Positions 56,501-64,000 of a stretch of DNA of 64,000 nucleotides are shown piece after piece. Positions within the stretch are counted from its first letter, which is position 1, and each line of letters starts with the position of its first letter. This stretch comes from Tomocerus qinae. Taxonomy: Eukaryota > Arthropoda > Collembola > Entomobryomorpha > Tomoceridae. The position numbers and the translations under genes were made by a program. The notes beneath the pieces were generated by a model. That model was not told the DNA's origin, ran no database searches, and worked only from the letters and a program-made list of their open reading frames with translations. Where the stretch lies: the NCBI GenBank assembly GCA_020055645.1, contig CM034546.1, positions 80,042,001-80,106,000 on the forward strand, written 5' to 3'.

Positions 56501-59500
56501 GTTGCAATTATTTTTGCCCCTATATTTCTGGCTATTTGAATCGCAAAAAGACCAATACCTCCTGATGCAGCGTGTATCAAAATAGTTTCATCTTTTTTTA
56601 GTTTGCTTACTATTACAAGGCTGTAGTGAGCAGTTAGATAGCAAGACGGAACAGTAGAAGCTTCGTTAAAATTTAAGTAATTTGGCTTATGAAAAACCCA
56701 ATCTGTTTCCTTTTGAACAATATGGCTGGCTATGGTTCCTTTCCCCATTCCAAAAACGTTATCCCCCAATTTGAATTTTGTTACCTCAGAACCTATTGTA
56801 GTGACTGTTCCTGCAAAATCTGAACCAAGGGCGTCATACAATGTCCTAAAACCTAACGGCTTCGTAATAACAAAAATGTCTCTAAAATTTAGAGATATGG
56901 CTTTTACAACAATTTCTACATCATGAGGTCCAACAAAAGAAGGTTTTGATGATACAAAATTTAGATCACTGATCATTCTCGACTTGGGAAGCTTTGTGAC
57001 ATAACTGCCGTTGGGCAGAAAAGATTTTTCTTCGTCATTGAGTATAACAAACCTAGGTACCATTCTTTGACGATTTCTGTAGCAAACAAAATGCTCATCG
57101 GTGTTGAATGTTTCATAAAATATTTCTTGACTATCAGATTCTGTATCAATGACATTAGGATCAAGGTCGACCAAACAAATCGACAATTTCGGAACTTCAT
57201 TCATGAGGCTTTTTATCATGCCCCATATAATAGCAGCGGCAGGTATAACTATATTTTCATTCATTGTGTATACAGCACCTCTTGTTACCACTAATATTTT
57301 AAAAACTTTTGTTATATTTCCTGCAAAATACTTACAAAAGTTGAGTGTTTTAATGTACCAATCACTATCGCATTTATTATCAAGTGATGATATAAAATAC
57401 ATAACAAGGCAAATATCGTTCAATTCCATAAGAATGTTGCAACCAGTTTTAAATTTACATTCATCCAACATGTCAATGGAAATCATTTCTTCAATATCTT
57501 CACCATGGTTAACAGAAATGACATTTTTGCCTGAAATCGACAGTTTATCAGCCGTTCGTTTTTCTATTGCGGTACCATTGCAGAAAAGGAGGCAGGTTTT
57601 TTGATCCCTTTGCTTATTATCGTAATGGACAATAAGTGGGTTTGTCCTGGCTACTAAGACGGAGGTAATTTCTTTCTGGTCGGACAGTAGTTGCGACGGT
57701 TCAAAACCATGTTCTGTTAAAACAAGATCCCATACTTCCTTGGAGACCATTGGGTTTTTTGTTCTCAAATCATGATCAGTAAATTTCCAAAAGCCATCCA
57801 AAACGCCAAAAACGACATCTATAATAATTTGTGGGGTTAACATTTCTTGTAAAATCAAAAATCCCCCGTCAATCAATAGTTTTCTAGTATTTTTAATGGA
57901 TGTCCTTAAATTCTCAGTTGCATGGATTACATTAGAAGCAACAACTATGTCGTAGTAATAAGGGTAAAATCCTTGAGAGCATGGATCTTTCTCAATATCC
58001 AATAATTTGTAAACAACCTCTTCAAAGCAAGAAAGTTTTGCCATTGAAATTTTCAAAAACTGGGGAGATATGTCGGTAAAAGTATATTTGTAGGGAATGC
58101 CATTGTTTTCCATTAAATTTAAAATTTCTACCGAGGACGAACCACTCCCCCCTCCGATTTCAATAATTCTTACGACAGACGCATTTTTACCACTATCCTT
58201 ACTTTTCAACTTATTCAAAACGTAAAAAATAAATTTCGCAATCCTGATGTTTGCCAATCGCACGTGAAATCCCTTTGAATAAAAGTCTAAAATATTTAGA
58301 TCTGCTTGCGTAAATAGAACCTCAACAGGGTCAGATTTTCCAGTAAGAACGTTCCAAATATTTTCAAAGCATTTTACCCAAATTTTTATATCGACTTGGT
58401 TGCTGTCAGTTAGAATCGAAAACAAAGTTTGAATTCGTTCTTCCATTTTTGATAAAGGTGGAAACTGTTTCACAACTTTCCAAACATCATGATTGGCAAA
58501 ACGAACCACGTATCCATTTTCTGCGAAAACGTCAATTATTCTATTGAAAAAATGTCCATGCGTTAAAGACATCATTTTGCTTTCCATTATTTCTCGCGTG
58601 CTGTATACTTTTTCCAAATCAAGGAGGATGTCATTTTTAATTACCATTTTTATTAGATTAAGGTGGACATACTCTTCTAATATTACTATTATAGAAGGTT
58701 CGAAATATTTCATTTGACTGTCCATATCCGCTTCTAAAACCTGTGTTAAATTAACTAAATCTATGGTACTGTTCAAGTCAATGCGGGTTTGCAGTGGACC
58801 CAAAACCTTAACCAAAGTTTCGTGGTACAAACCTGGAAGTTTTTTTTTCGCCCAAACTATTCTGTTATGAAGGGATAAGACTGTTGTCCTTGTAAAAAGG
58901 ATACCAAACATTACTATTAATAGCTCGTTATCCATATTATATAACATTACTGTCCAATTATTTACTTTTTCGTTCCATTGTACATGAGCTAATTTTACTT
59001 CGGAACAAATTCTGTCGTGCAAAAAACAGTACTTCATTCCGACAGGTAAATGTAAGTCCGTATCTTCGATATCCATAGCTATTACTATAGCTTGAAACAT
59101 TGCGTCTAACATAACCGGGTGGTAAATATATTTCCCTGCATTTTCTAATAAAGGTCGGGGAGAAACTGATACAAATATTTCATGGTTTTGTGACCATACC
59201 GCCTTTAAGCTTTTAAATGCCTCCCCTAAATTGAGACCGGTTTTTTTCAATTTTTTGTAAAATTCTGGTGCCGATATTACGTTACTATTGCAATCAAATT
59301 TATCAGGGTTGAAATCCACTTTAATGTGATCAAACAGGACAGGGATGTTTTCGAACAACATTATAACTGCACTTGCATGTATTTTCCATCCATTTAAGTC
59401 AGCATATATGTATATATTAATTTCGTATGTATAAATTTCTTTTACTACTTTGGTTGCAATAACTTGCATTTGATATTCTTTTCCCTTTTCTAACTCTAAT

Positions 59501-62397
59501 AGTGTATTAACATGGAAATCTTTGATGGTCAGTGAATATTTTTCAGTGGTAGTAGTTTTTACAAATATTTCTTTTCCTATTGCAAAAACGACTTCCAAAA
59601 ATGCTGCACTTGGTAGTATTACTTTGTCTCCTATTTGATAGTCTTTAAAATAAGGAAAATCAGTTAACCTCAAACAACCGGCATAAATATCCTCATGTTT
59701 TAGAGCAAGAGAAATTTTTTTTCCCAAAAAGGGATGACCTTTTGACGATTTATTTTTATCTGGAATACTGACCCAATATTTTTGCCTCTGAAATGGATAA
59801 GTGGGTAATTCAATCTTATGCCTACCCACCGGTATTTCTATTGCAGACCAATTGATGTCAACATTATTCATATATAGTGTTCCTAAGCTGCTCAACAACG
59901 TATCCCATTCATCTTTGTTTTCTTCTAAAGTTGGTAGCCAGACAATATTATTGAAAAGTAAGTTTGGAATACCAAGGTTAGGTCCTACCTCAAGACATAC
60001 ATTGCATCCGTTTTCGGACAAGCTTAGCATAGCTTTCCTGAAATTGGGTGGTCCTTGTATATGCTTCAACCAATATGCTCCACTGATCATTTCATCCACA
60101 GCCAATTCCAATCCTGTTGTTCCAGAAATGTATTGACACGTTAATTTTCTATAATTAATTTCTGGAATGTCTGGTTCAAGTAGTTTTGAAAATTCATCAT
60201 TATTTTTTGAGTAAATTATTTGCGATGAACCCATAAATTCAAATGTGACAGTAATTTGCTTGCATATATGTTGAAAAGCATAGAGATCTTCTTTATTTCC
60301 TGTTACAACAATTTCATTTACAGTGTTAACAGAAACTATATCTATCCAACCTGAATTATTTTCTGAAGTATATTTGGAAATTAAGTCCATACACTGCTCT
60401 TTAGAGCAATATATAATCATCATTCCACCTTCTGGCAACTTCGATAGAATTTCACTCCGTTTTATAAGTAAACCTATAGCATCTTTTAAATCAAGAATTC
60501 CAGATGCAACAGCTGCAGCGTATTCTCCAAAACTATATCCCAAAACTATGTCAGGATCGACTCCTAAATTGTGCAATAGAATAACGATGGCATATTGTAC
60601 TGCAAATATAGAAAGAAGAGTGGATATATTGCTCTCAAATGTCAATATCTTGACATTGCTCCACAAAATGATTTTTATGTCAATACCGGTTGTTTCAGTT
60701 ACTATATCTGCGCACTTATTAAAAGCATTTCTAAAGGTAAAATTACTCTGATATAAAGCATTCCCCATTCCAGAATATTGGGAGCTTTGACCTGGAAAAA
60801 GGAATCCAATTTTGAGCGGTTTCCTTTGTCTTTGTTCCAAAGTCGATTTGAGAGGACCATTTTCTAATGCTTGGACTAGCTGTAAATTATTTTTACCTAC
60901 AAAACTTGATCTTAATTTTAAATGGGCCCTTCCAGTGTTAGCTGTAAACGTTAAGTCTTTAATGTCGATTTCTGAATTTTTCTTTAGATATTTAATATAA
61001 GTTCTAGTAAGTTCATATAAAGCATTTTCTGTTTTCGCAGACATTGTCAGAATGTAATAGGTCCTATCAGATTCTTTAGGTTTTAATAATGCATCGGAAT
61101 AGTTTATTTTCAAAGGCTCTTCTAAAATTACATGAACATTTGTCCCGCTGATTCCAAATGAGTTAATTCCTGCAATGCGAATTCTTTTGTTATCTCTTTT
61201 CCACGACAGATGCTCCAAAGGTAGTATTGCCGGTACGGCGTTTAAATTAATATTGGTGTTAAGAGATCTAAAGTTTCTGTGGCACGGAATATGTTCGTGT
61301 TTCATAGATAAAATTACTTTTATTATGCCTGCCAAACCTGCCGTAGACTCACAGTGACCTATGTTTGTTTTTACTGAACCCACAACTAAAGGTTTAACTC
61401 TGTGCCCACTGTAAACAGCTGATAAAGCTTCAAATTCGATTGGATCACCGATAGGTGTACCAGTTCCATGGGCTTCAATATAATCAATATCTTCTGGTTC
61501 CACTCCGGAATTACAAAGTGCATTCCTTATGGCTATTTCCTGACATATTTTACTCGGAGTACCAAAATTGGACGAAGTTCCTTCGTTACTTATGGCCGAT
61601 CCTCGGATTATTCCCAACATACGATCTCCATTTGCAACTGCATCTGGGAGTCGTTTTAATACTAAGACTGCTATTCCTTCAGCTCGACCAAAGCCATCAG
61701 CCTTCTCGTCGAATGTTTTACAGTGACCGTCTTTCGCTAGAAGAGGATTATCAATAAGTGATTCTTGGTCAAAAATTAAGTTAGCTCCCAGAACTAGCCC
61801 TAAGTCCGTTTCTTTTCGCTTCAGACTTTCACATGCCAAATGCAAAGCTAGCATTGAAGAAGAACATCCTGATTCAGTGATAATATTTGGGCCGTTAAGT
61901 CCCAACATCCGAGAAGGTCGCGCAGAAGTGGCGGATAGCATATTTCCAAATATCATTTTTACATATCCGCCAGGTGGCATTACATCCCTAACTAACATTT
62001 CATAATCAGTACGCCAAACACCTGTAAAAACGCCCGTGTTTCCACCTTTGAGAGAGTGGGGGTTGATTGCGGCATTTTCAAGTGCCTCCCAAGTAACTTC
62101 TAATAAAAATCTCTGTTGGGGGTCAATTATTTCCGCTTCTCTTGGACTAATTCCAAAAAAACTTGCGTCAAATTCATCAACTGGGCAACTAAGGAAGCCA
62201 CAATTGAACCCAGAGACATTAAGATAATCAATTTGCAGAATTCGGGCACGTTCTTCTGGAAAAGGACATATTCCGTCGCCTTCGTTTGCCAGCAGATCCC
62301 AAAATTCGTCCCCGTTATTAGCTTTTGGAAAGCGACAGCTATAACCTATAATTGCAATTCCATTGTCATTAAAATTTCTGGTTGTGTTTTTCTCCAT
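53596..62397 (-). CDS. Reducing type I polyketide synthase with terminal thioester reductase, single exon (2,933 aa)
   Basis: One open frame from ATG 62397 (context AAAATGG) to TAA at 53596; no introns are needed. Domains in order: KS (about 10-440; C178 in ESGCSSS, H310 in EAHGTGT, H348 in NIGH); AT (530-860; FPGQSSQ, S622 in GYSFG); DH (about 890-1190; DYQIGDKVILP, D1098 in LDAMFQ); C-methyltransferase (about 1340-1560; EIGGGSGSSS SAM loop); ER (1795-2125; HAASGGIG NADPH loop); KR (2135-2320; TGGLGGIG, S2268); ACP (about 2410-2480; S2446 in GFDSL, the phosphopantetheine site); thioester reductase (2540-2933; TGGTGHLG, Y2710-K2714). It should build a reduced, possibly C-methylated chain iteratively on the ACP and free it by NAD(P)H reduction. 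AT reads GYS for GHS with Met722 at the usual His; DH has Y920 for the catalytic His; KR has H2281 at the Tyr position. Function of those domains is therefore doubtful. Codon use looks as AT-rich as the surroundings. Confidence 0.95.
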   Translation of the reverse strand: MEKNTTRNFNDNGIAIIGYSCRFPKANNGDEFWDLLANEGDGICPFPEERARILQIDYLNVSGFNCGFLSCPVDEFDASFFGISPREAEIIDPQQRFLLEVTWEALENAAINPHSLKGGNTGVFTGVWRTDYEMLVRDVMPPGGYVKMIFGNMLSATSARPSRMLGLNGPNIITESGCSSSMLALHLACESLKRKETDLGLVLGANLIFDQESLIDNPLLAKDGHCKTFDEKADGFGRAEGIAVLVLKRLPDAVANGDRMLGIIRGSAISNEGTSSNFGTPSKICQEIAIRNALCNSGVEPEDIDYIEAHGTGTPIGDPIEFEALSAVYSGHRVKPLVVGSVKTNIGHCESTAGLAGIIKVILSMKHEHIPCHRNFRSLNTNINLNAVPAILPLEHLSWKRDNKRIRIAGINSFGISGTNVHVILEEPLKINYSDALLKPKESDRTYYILTMSAKTENALYELTRTYIKYLKKNSEIDIKDLTFTANTGRAHLKLRSSFVGKNNLQLVQALENGPLKSTLEQRQRKPLKIGFLFPGQSSQYSGMGNALYQSNFTFRNAFNKCADIVTETTGIDIKIILWSNVKILTFESNISTLLSIFAVQYAIVILLHNLGVDPDIVLGYSFGEYAAAVASGILDLKDAIGLLIKRSEILSKLPEGGMMIIYCSKEQCMDLISKYTSENNSGWIDIVSVNTVNEIVVTGNKEDLYAFQHICKQITVTFEFMGSSQIIYSKNNDEFSKLLEPDIPEINYRKLTCQYISGTTGLELAVDEMISGAYWLKHIQGPPNFRKAMLSLSENGCNVCLEVGPNLGIPNLLFNNIVWLPTLEENKDEWDTLLSSLGTLYMNNVDINWSAIEIPVGRHKIELPTYPFQRQKYWVSIPDKNKSSKGHPFLGKKISLALKHEDIYAGCLRLTDFPYFKDYQIGDKVILPSAAFLEVVFAIGKEIFVKTTTTEKYSLTIKDFHVNTLLELEKGKEYQMQVIATKVVKEIYTYEINIYIYADLNGWKIHASAVIMLFENIPVLFDHIKVDFNPDKFDCNSNVISAPEFYKKLKKTGLNLGEAFKSLKAVWSQNHEIFVSVSPRPLLENAGKYIYHPVMLDAMFQAIVIAMDIEDTDLHLPVGMKYCFLHDRICSEVKLAHVQWNEKVNNWTVMLYNMDNELLIVMFGILFTRTTVLSLHNRIVWAKKKLPGLYHETLVKVLGPLQTRIDLNSTIDLVNLTQVLEADMDSQMKYFEPSIIVILEEYVHLNLIKMVIKNDILLDLEKVYSTREIMESKMMSLTHGHFFNRIIDVFAENGYVVRFANHDVWKVVKQFPPLSKMEERIQTLFSILTDSNQVDIKIWVKCFENIWNVLTGKSDPVEVLFTQADLNILDFYSKGFHVRLANIRIAKFIFYVLNKLKSKDSGKNASVVRIIEIGGGSGSSSVEILNLMENNGIPYKYTFTDISPQFLKISMAKLSCFEEVVYKLLDIEKDPCSQGFYPYYYDIVVASNVIHATENLRTSIKNTRKLLIDGGFLILQEMLTPQIIIDVVFGVLDGFWKFTDHDLRTKNPMVSKEVWDLVLTEHGFEPSQLLSDQKEITSVLVARTNPLIVHYDNKQRDQKTCLLFCNGTAIEKRTADKLSISGKNVISVNHGEDIEEMISIDMLDECKFKTGCNILMELNDICLVMYFISSLDNKCDSDWYIKTLNFCKYFAGNITKVFKILVVTRGAVYTMNENIVIPAAAIIWGMIKSLMNEVPKLSICLVDLDPNVIDTESDSQEIFYETFNTDEHFVCYRNRQRMVPRFVILNDEEKSFLPNGSYVTKLPKSRMISDLNFVSSKPSFVGPHDVEIVVKAISLNFRDIFVITKPLGFRTLYDALGSDFAGTVTTIGSEVTKFKLGDNVFGMGKGTIASHIVQKETDWVFHKPNYLNFNEASTVPSCYLTAHYSLVIVSKLKKDETILIHAASGGIGLFAIQIARNIGAKIIATAGSHRKRSFLTSIGIDYVFSSRDFAYGECIKLLTNGLGVNVVLNSLTGSGFKETTLEICSKNARFVELGKLNIWSAEYVRKYRSDIKYTIVDLEELQNSAGILYDNFEMACKKCVIIPIQFSRFHLKNIKEALKYFASAQHIGKIVLHVSDNLDISPSKKDLIFNSNSTYLITGGLGGIGLKVMKWMVHSGAECLVLWGRSAPNMSALRVIEKLRRRGTRILTFEVDVGNIEQCEQAMKWIASQCPPLKGVIHSAGVLSDSTFPNQSWEKYQIVFNAKVQGCLNLHHLTKDLPLECFVLFSSMAAKVAQIGQSNHTAANSFLDAFAYYRFSIGLPAQTINWGAWSTIGAAVNSIYGTNEDKGWQAFTPAQGIAALEFMISRPDLVQISVANLTLKVFERTTRTLGNYFRELFVESDKSDLEGNSSTEKKIMRDHIKSLSFDEKVIFIKDQLVNQVAKELKLKRKEEVIDYQSFSEMGFDSLMSMELRNKIQSIFGDDISLNGSILLDYPSIATLSQYLAKSMYISSDVPKYIFAVGNTSSKYSKEYIDHMVKCDSILADDIIGNKGCVPIDQIKNVFLTGGTGHLGAYFIIELLKKPYSHIYCLVRGLSLEHAINKFANNFKKHKLIVDFDRITIVHGNVAKDRLGLDMIEYTNLSEKIDAVYHLAAKITFLENYANESINETDIRAVNVFGTINILKFAVYIRTKRVFYASSVITINKLTDDGFAYEDFPDDNNWAEGIEMGYSLTKFVGEKLMRQAISRGIPCIVIRYPSIIGHSVTGHFTVDSDFSMNMTLMALKLGVIFNDKGGWPVLPANITAEMSIKLLFKAEQGLFNMWLPEMIKFQQLAKIATEIGYPLKVVDETKFFDIFREQENDNKFFSTFKSTFGVNFLQMIRDTNFIAEYLLTEDKSICQLSRKMIRILPDISSRFGSPADAFKRCLLYAKSGGILHDLGIVSQLNDIQELQSV

Positions 62398-62800
62398 TTT
62401 AAAATTGCAACTGAATCTTCGTCGTTATAAGTTGAATAGCGGTTTTTGATTAGCAATCCAGAGAGATGTCCAATTATTTTTCTAAAGCATATTACAAACA
62501 CACAGAAAATTCAACACTTCAATACGTACAAAATTTACTAAGGGGTTTCTTCCACTATAAAAGTGATTGATATTAACTTAATTACCTTAGAATAGCTTCA
62601 TTCATTCTCCACTGAGCCAACATAATTAGATTTATAACGACGTTCGTTCTATTAGAAATCAGTTTCATGTGTTATTGAATCTGTGTAGACAGATATTATT
62701 TGGTATAGAAAAATGTGTGTGCACTTTAGTGATATAGTGAACCGACATCTTTTGTCAAAAAAAATCATTTTTCAGTATTTCAGGGCCAATCAGAGATAAC
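62398..62800. promoter_or_regulatory. Upstream region of the PKS gene
   Basis: The 400 bp before the PKS start (minus strand) are AT-rich with no reading frame or repeat. The promoter is presumably here, but no clear TATA or initiator element can be pointed to on the minus strand. Confidence 0.35.
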
Positions 62801-62804
62801 ACCA

Positions 62805-64000
62805 AAAAACCGAATATGAAATAACTCCGAAACTACCTGACCGATTTGGATGAAACTTAAAACAGAAGTCAACAATTGCTACGCTGTATCTCGAGATGCA
62901 TTTTAATCTTTAAAATATTCGAATTTGTTTCCTTTCAAAATGACGAAATAAATTTCAAAATAGGCAGTGTTTCATATAAGCATTTGTTTAATCAATTTTC
63001 AGCCCGATTAAAAATAAAGCCCATATAAAGTTATGGTTTTGTAACGAGAAACCATATTTCAAAACTGTTGACCTCTACAAGACGTCAGAGGTCAAATTTT
63101 TCGTCGAAAAAAGTCGATGTGAGTTGTCATTCAAAAGGTGAAGGTCAAATGTGATAAAGGCCAAATGGCGTCAAAGGTCAAGTTTGTGAAAATTGGAATT
63201 TCGGATTTGCTTTGAAGATAGATTTGAAGAATTTTGCTGCCAGAAGATTGCGTTTTCGTTAAAAAACGTCGTTGATATTACCATAATTTTTGGTTTATAG
63301 CCAATATCATGGTGTGTTGTTTACAAAACGTGGATGTGACAGAGTAAAACACGTCACAACACAGTATCGCAAACAACGTTCCCACAATGCGAATCCGATG
63401 TTGTATTACGACGTGACACAGGACACGTCACATTCGCTGCATCGTCTCAAGAAGGGACCTCGATCTGACGAATGTCAGGCAGGGAAGTAGAGTAAGAGTA
63501 AGAAGGGTTTCGTTCTTCTTCTCTAATATCTTGCCAGCGTAGCCGAGGTGAGTAGATAGGCTGGACTGAGACACTAGGAACGAATCCTGGGTGGATTATT
63601 TTTTGCTTATTGTCGCACCATGGTCGCAAATCTCGCAAAGCGAGATGTAGTTCACGTTATCGTCCAATGTAACAGCCTACATGTAAATAAGGGGCACGAC
63701 GTCCACAAAACGGACATAGCGACGTCGTCGTTTGGTTGATTGTGACCTCCCGAAAACGAGGTTTGGCAAGGCTCTTGCAAGTTTAGCTCAACTAACTAGG
63801 TTTGTCGGGGTGGGCTTTATTTTTAATCTGGCAGAATTTTGATTAAGCAATTGCTTATAGGAAAAACTGCCTATTTCATAATTTTAAAAAGGGACATATT
63901 GGAAATTTTTACAAATTCAAAAAGCACCCCGAAATACAGAGATTTTAGACTTACGAAGTTGCGAGGTTTCATCCAAATCGGTCGGACAGTTTCGGAGTTA
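62805..64000. mobile_element. Foldback-type element with about 200-bp inverted arms, cut by the window end
   Basis: 62811-63035 and 63785-64000 are inverted, diverged copies: TAACTCCGAAACT, CCGATTTGGATGAAAC, AATAGGCAGT, CATATAAGCA/CTATAAGCAA and GATTAAAAATAAAGCCCA appear in both in opposite order. The interior is non-coding. The outer right end lies beyond the window. A fragment of the arm occurs at 40240-40290. Confidence 0.75.

Noticed and set aside
55800..57604. Plus-strand open frames opposite the PKS.
   Set aside because: They are antisense shadows of the long frame, with no motifs or initiation context of their own.
53596..62397. The PKS as bacterial contamination.
   Set aside because: The contig carries spliced animal genes and the same repeat families on both sides of it, the composition matches the surroundings, and no bacterial neighbours or operon structure are seen.

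Overview
This is AT-rich nuclear DNA from an invertebrate animal, most likely an arthropod. The basis is a spliced insect-type gustatory receptor gene, canonical GT-AG introns, and a dense load of animal transposons (PIF/Harbinger, P-like THAP transposases, a Tc1/DDE_3-like transposase, jockey/CR1-like LINEs, a Gypsy relic, many MITEs and foldback elements). A springtail would fit the combination with a polyketide synthase, but nothing here proves the species.

Layout. 0-12 kb is almost wholly repetitive: small TA-flanked MITEs, a foldback-like element made of inverted 22-bp repeat arrays with a 9-bp target duplication (1017-2348), an internally deleted Gypsy relic (2505-4058, minus), and several copies of a 1.1-kb repeat, here called family A, that carries a 36-bp tandem array. 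12.4-17.9 kb is one apparently complete PIF/Harbinger element with 14-bp terminal inverted repeats. It carries an intact two-exon transposase, an intact two-exon Myb/SANT partner and, unusually, an intact three-exon ISG20/REXO4-like DEDDh exonuclease on the opposite strand, beside a 218-bp tandem array. 21.9-24.5 kb is a broken P-like (THAP) element. 24.9-27.3 kb holds a DDE_3-type transposase gene (minus) that has lost two catalytic residues. 30.0-31.8 kb is the gustatory receptor. 31.9-52 kb is satellites, hairpin elements, LINE fragments and a second P-like pseudogene broken up by insertions.

The outstanding gene is at 53596-62397 (minus): a single uninterrupted 2,933-codon reading frame for an iterative-type reducing polyketide synthase with order KS-AT-DH-CMeT-ER-KR-ACP-thioester reductase. 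KS, ACP and the terminal reductase keep their catalytic residues. AT, DH and KR each show a substitution at a normally catalytic position. If active, it should make a reduced, possibly methyl-branched chain released by reduction as an aldehyde or alcohol. No tailoring genes lie beside it in the window; the flanks are repeats, ending in a foldback element with roughly 200-bp inverted arms cut by the window edge.

Only the PKS, the receptor and the three Harbinger-borne genes look intact. Exon joins were checked by hand for splice dinucleotides and phase. All family names come from motif recognition, not from searches.
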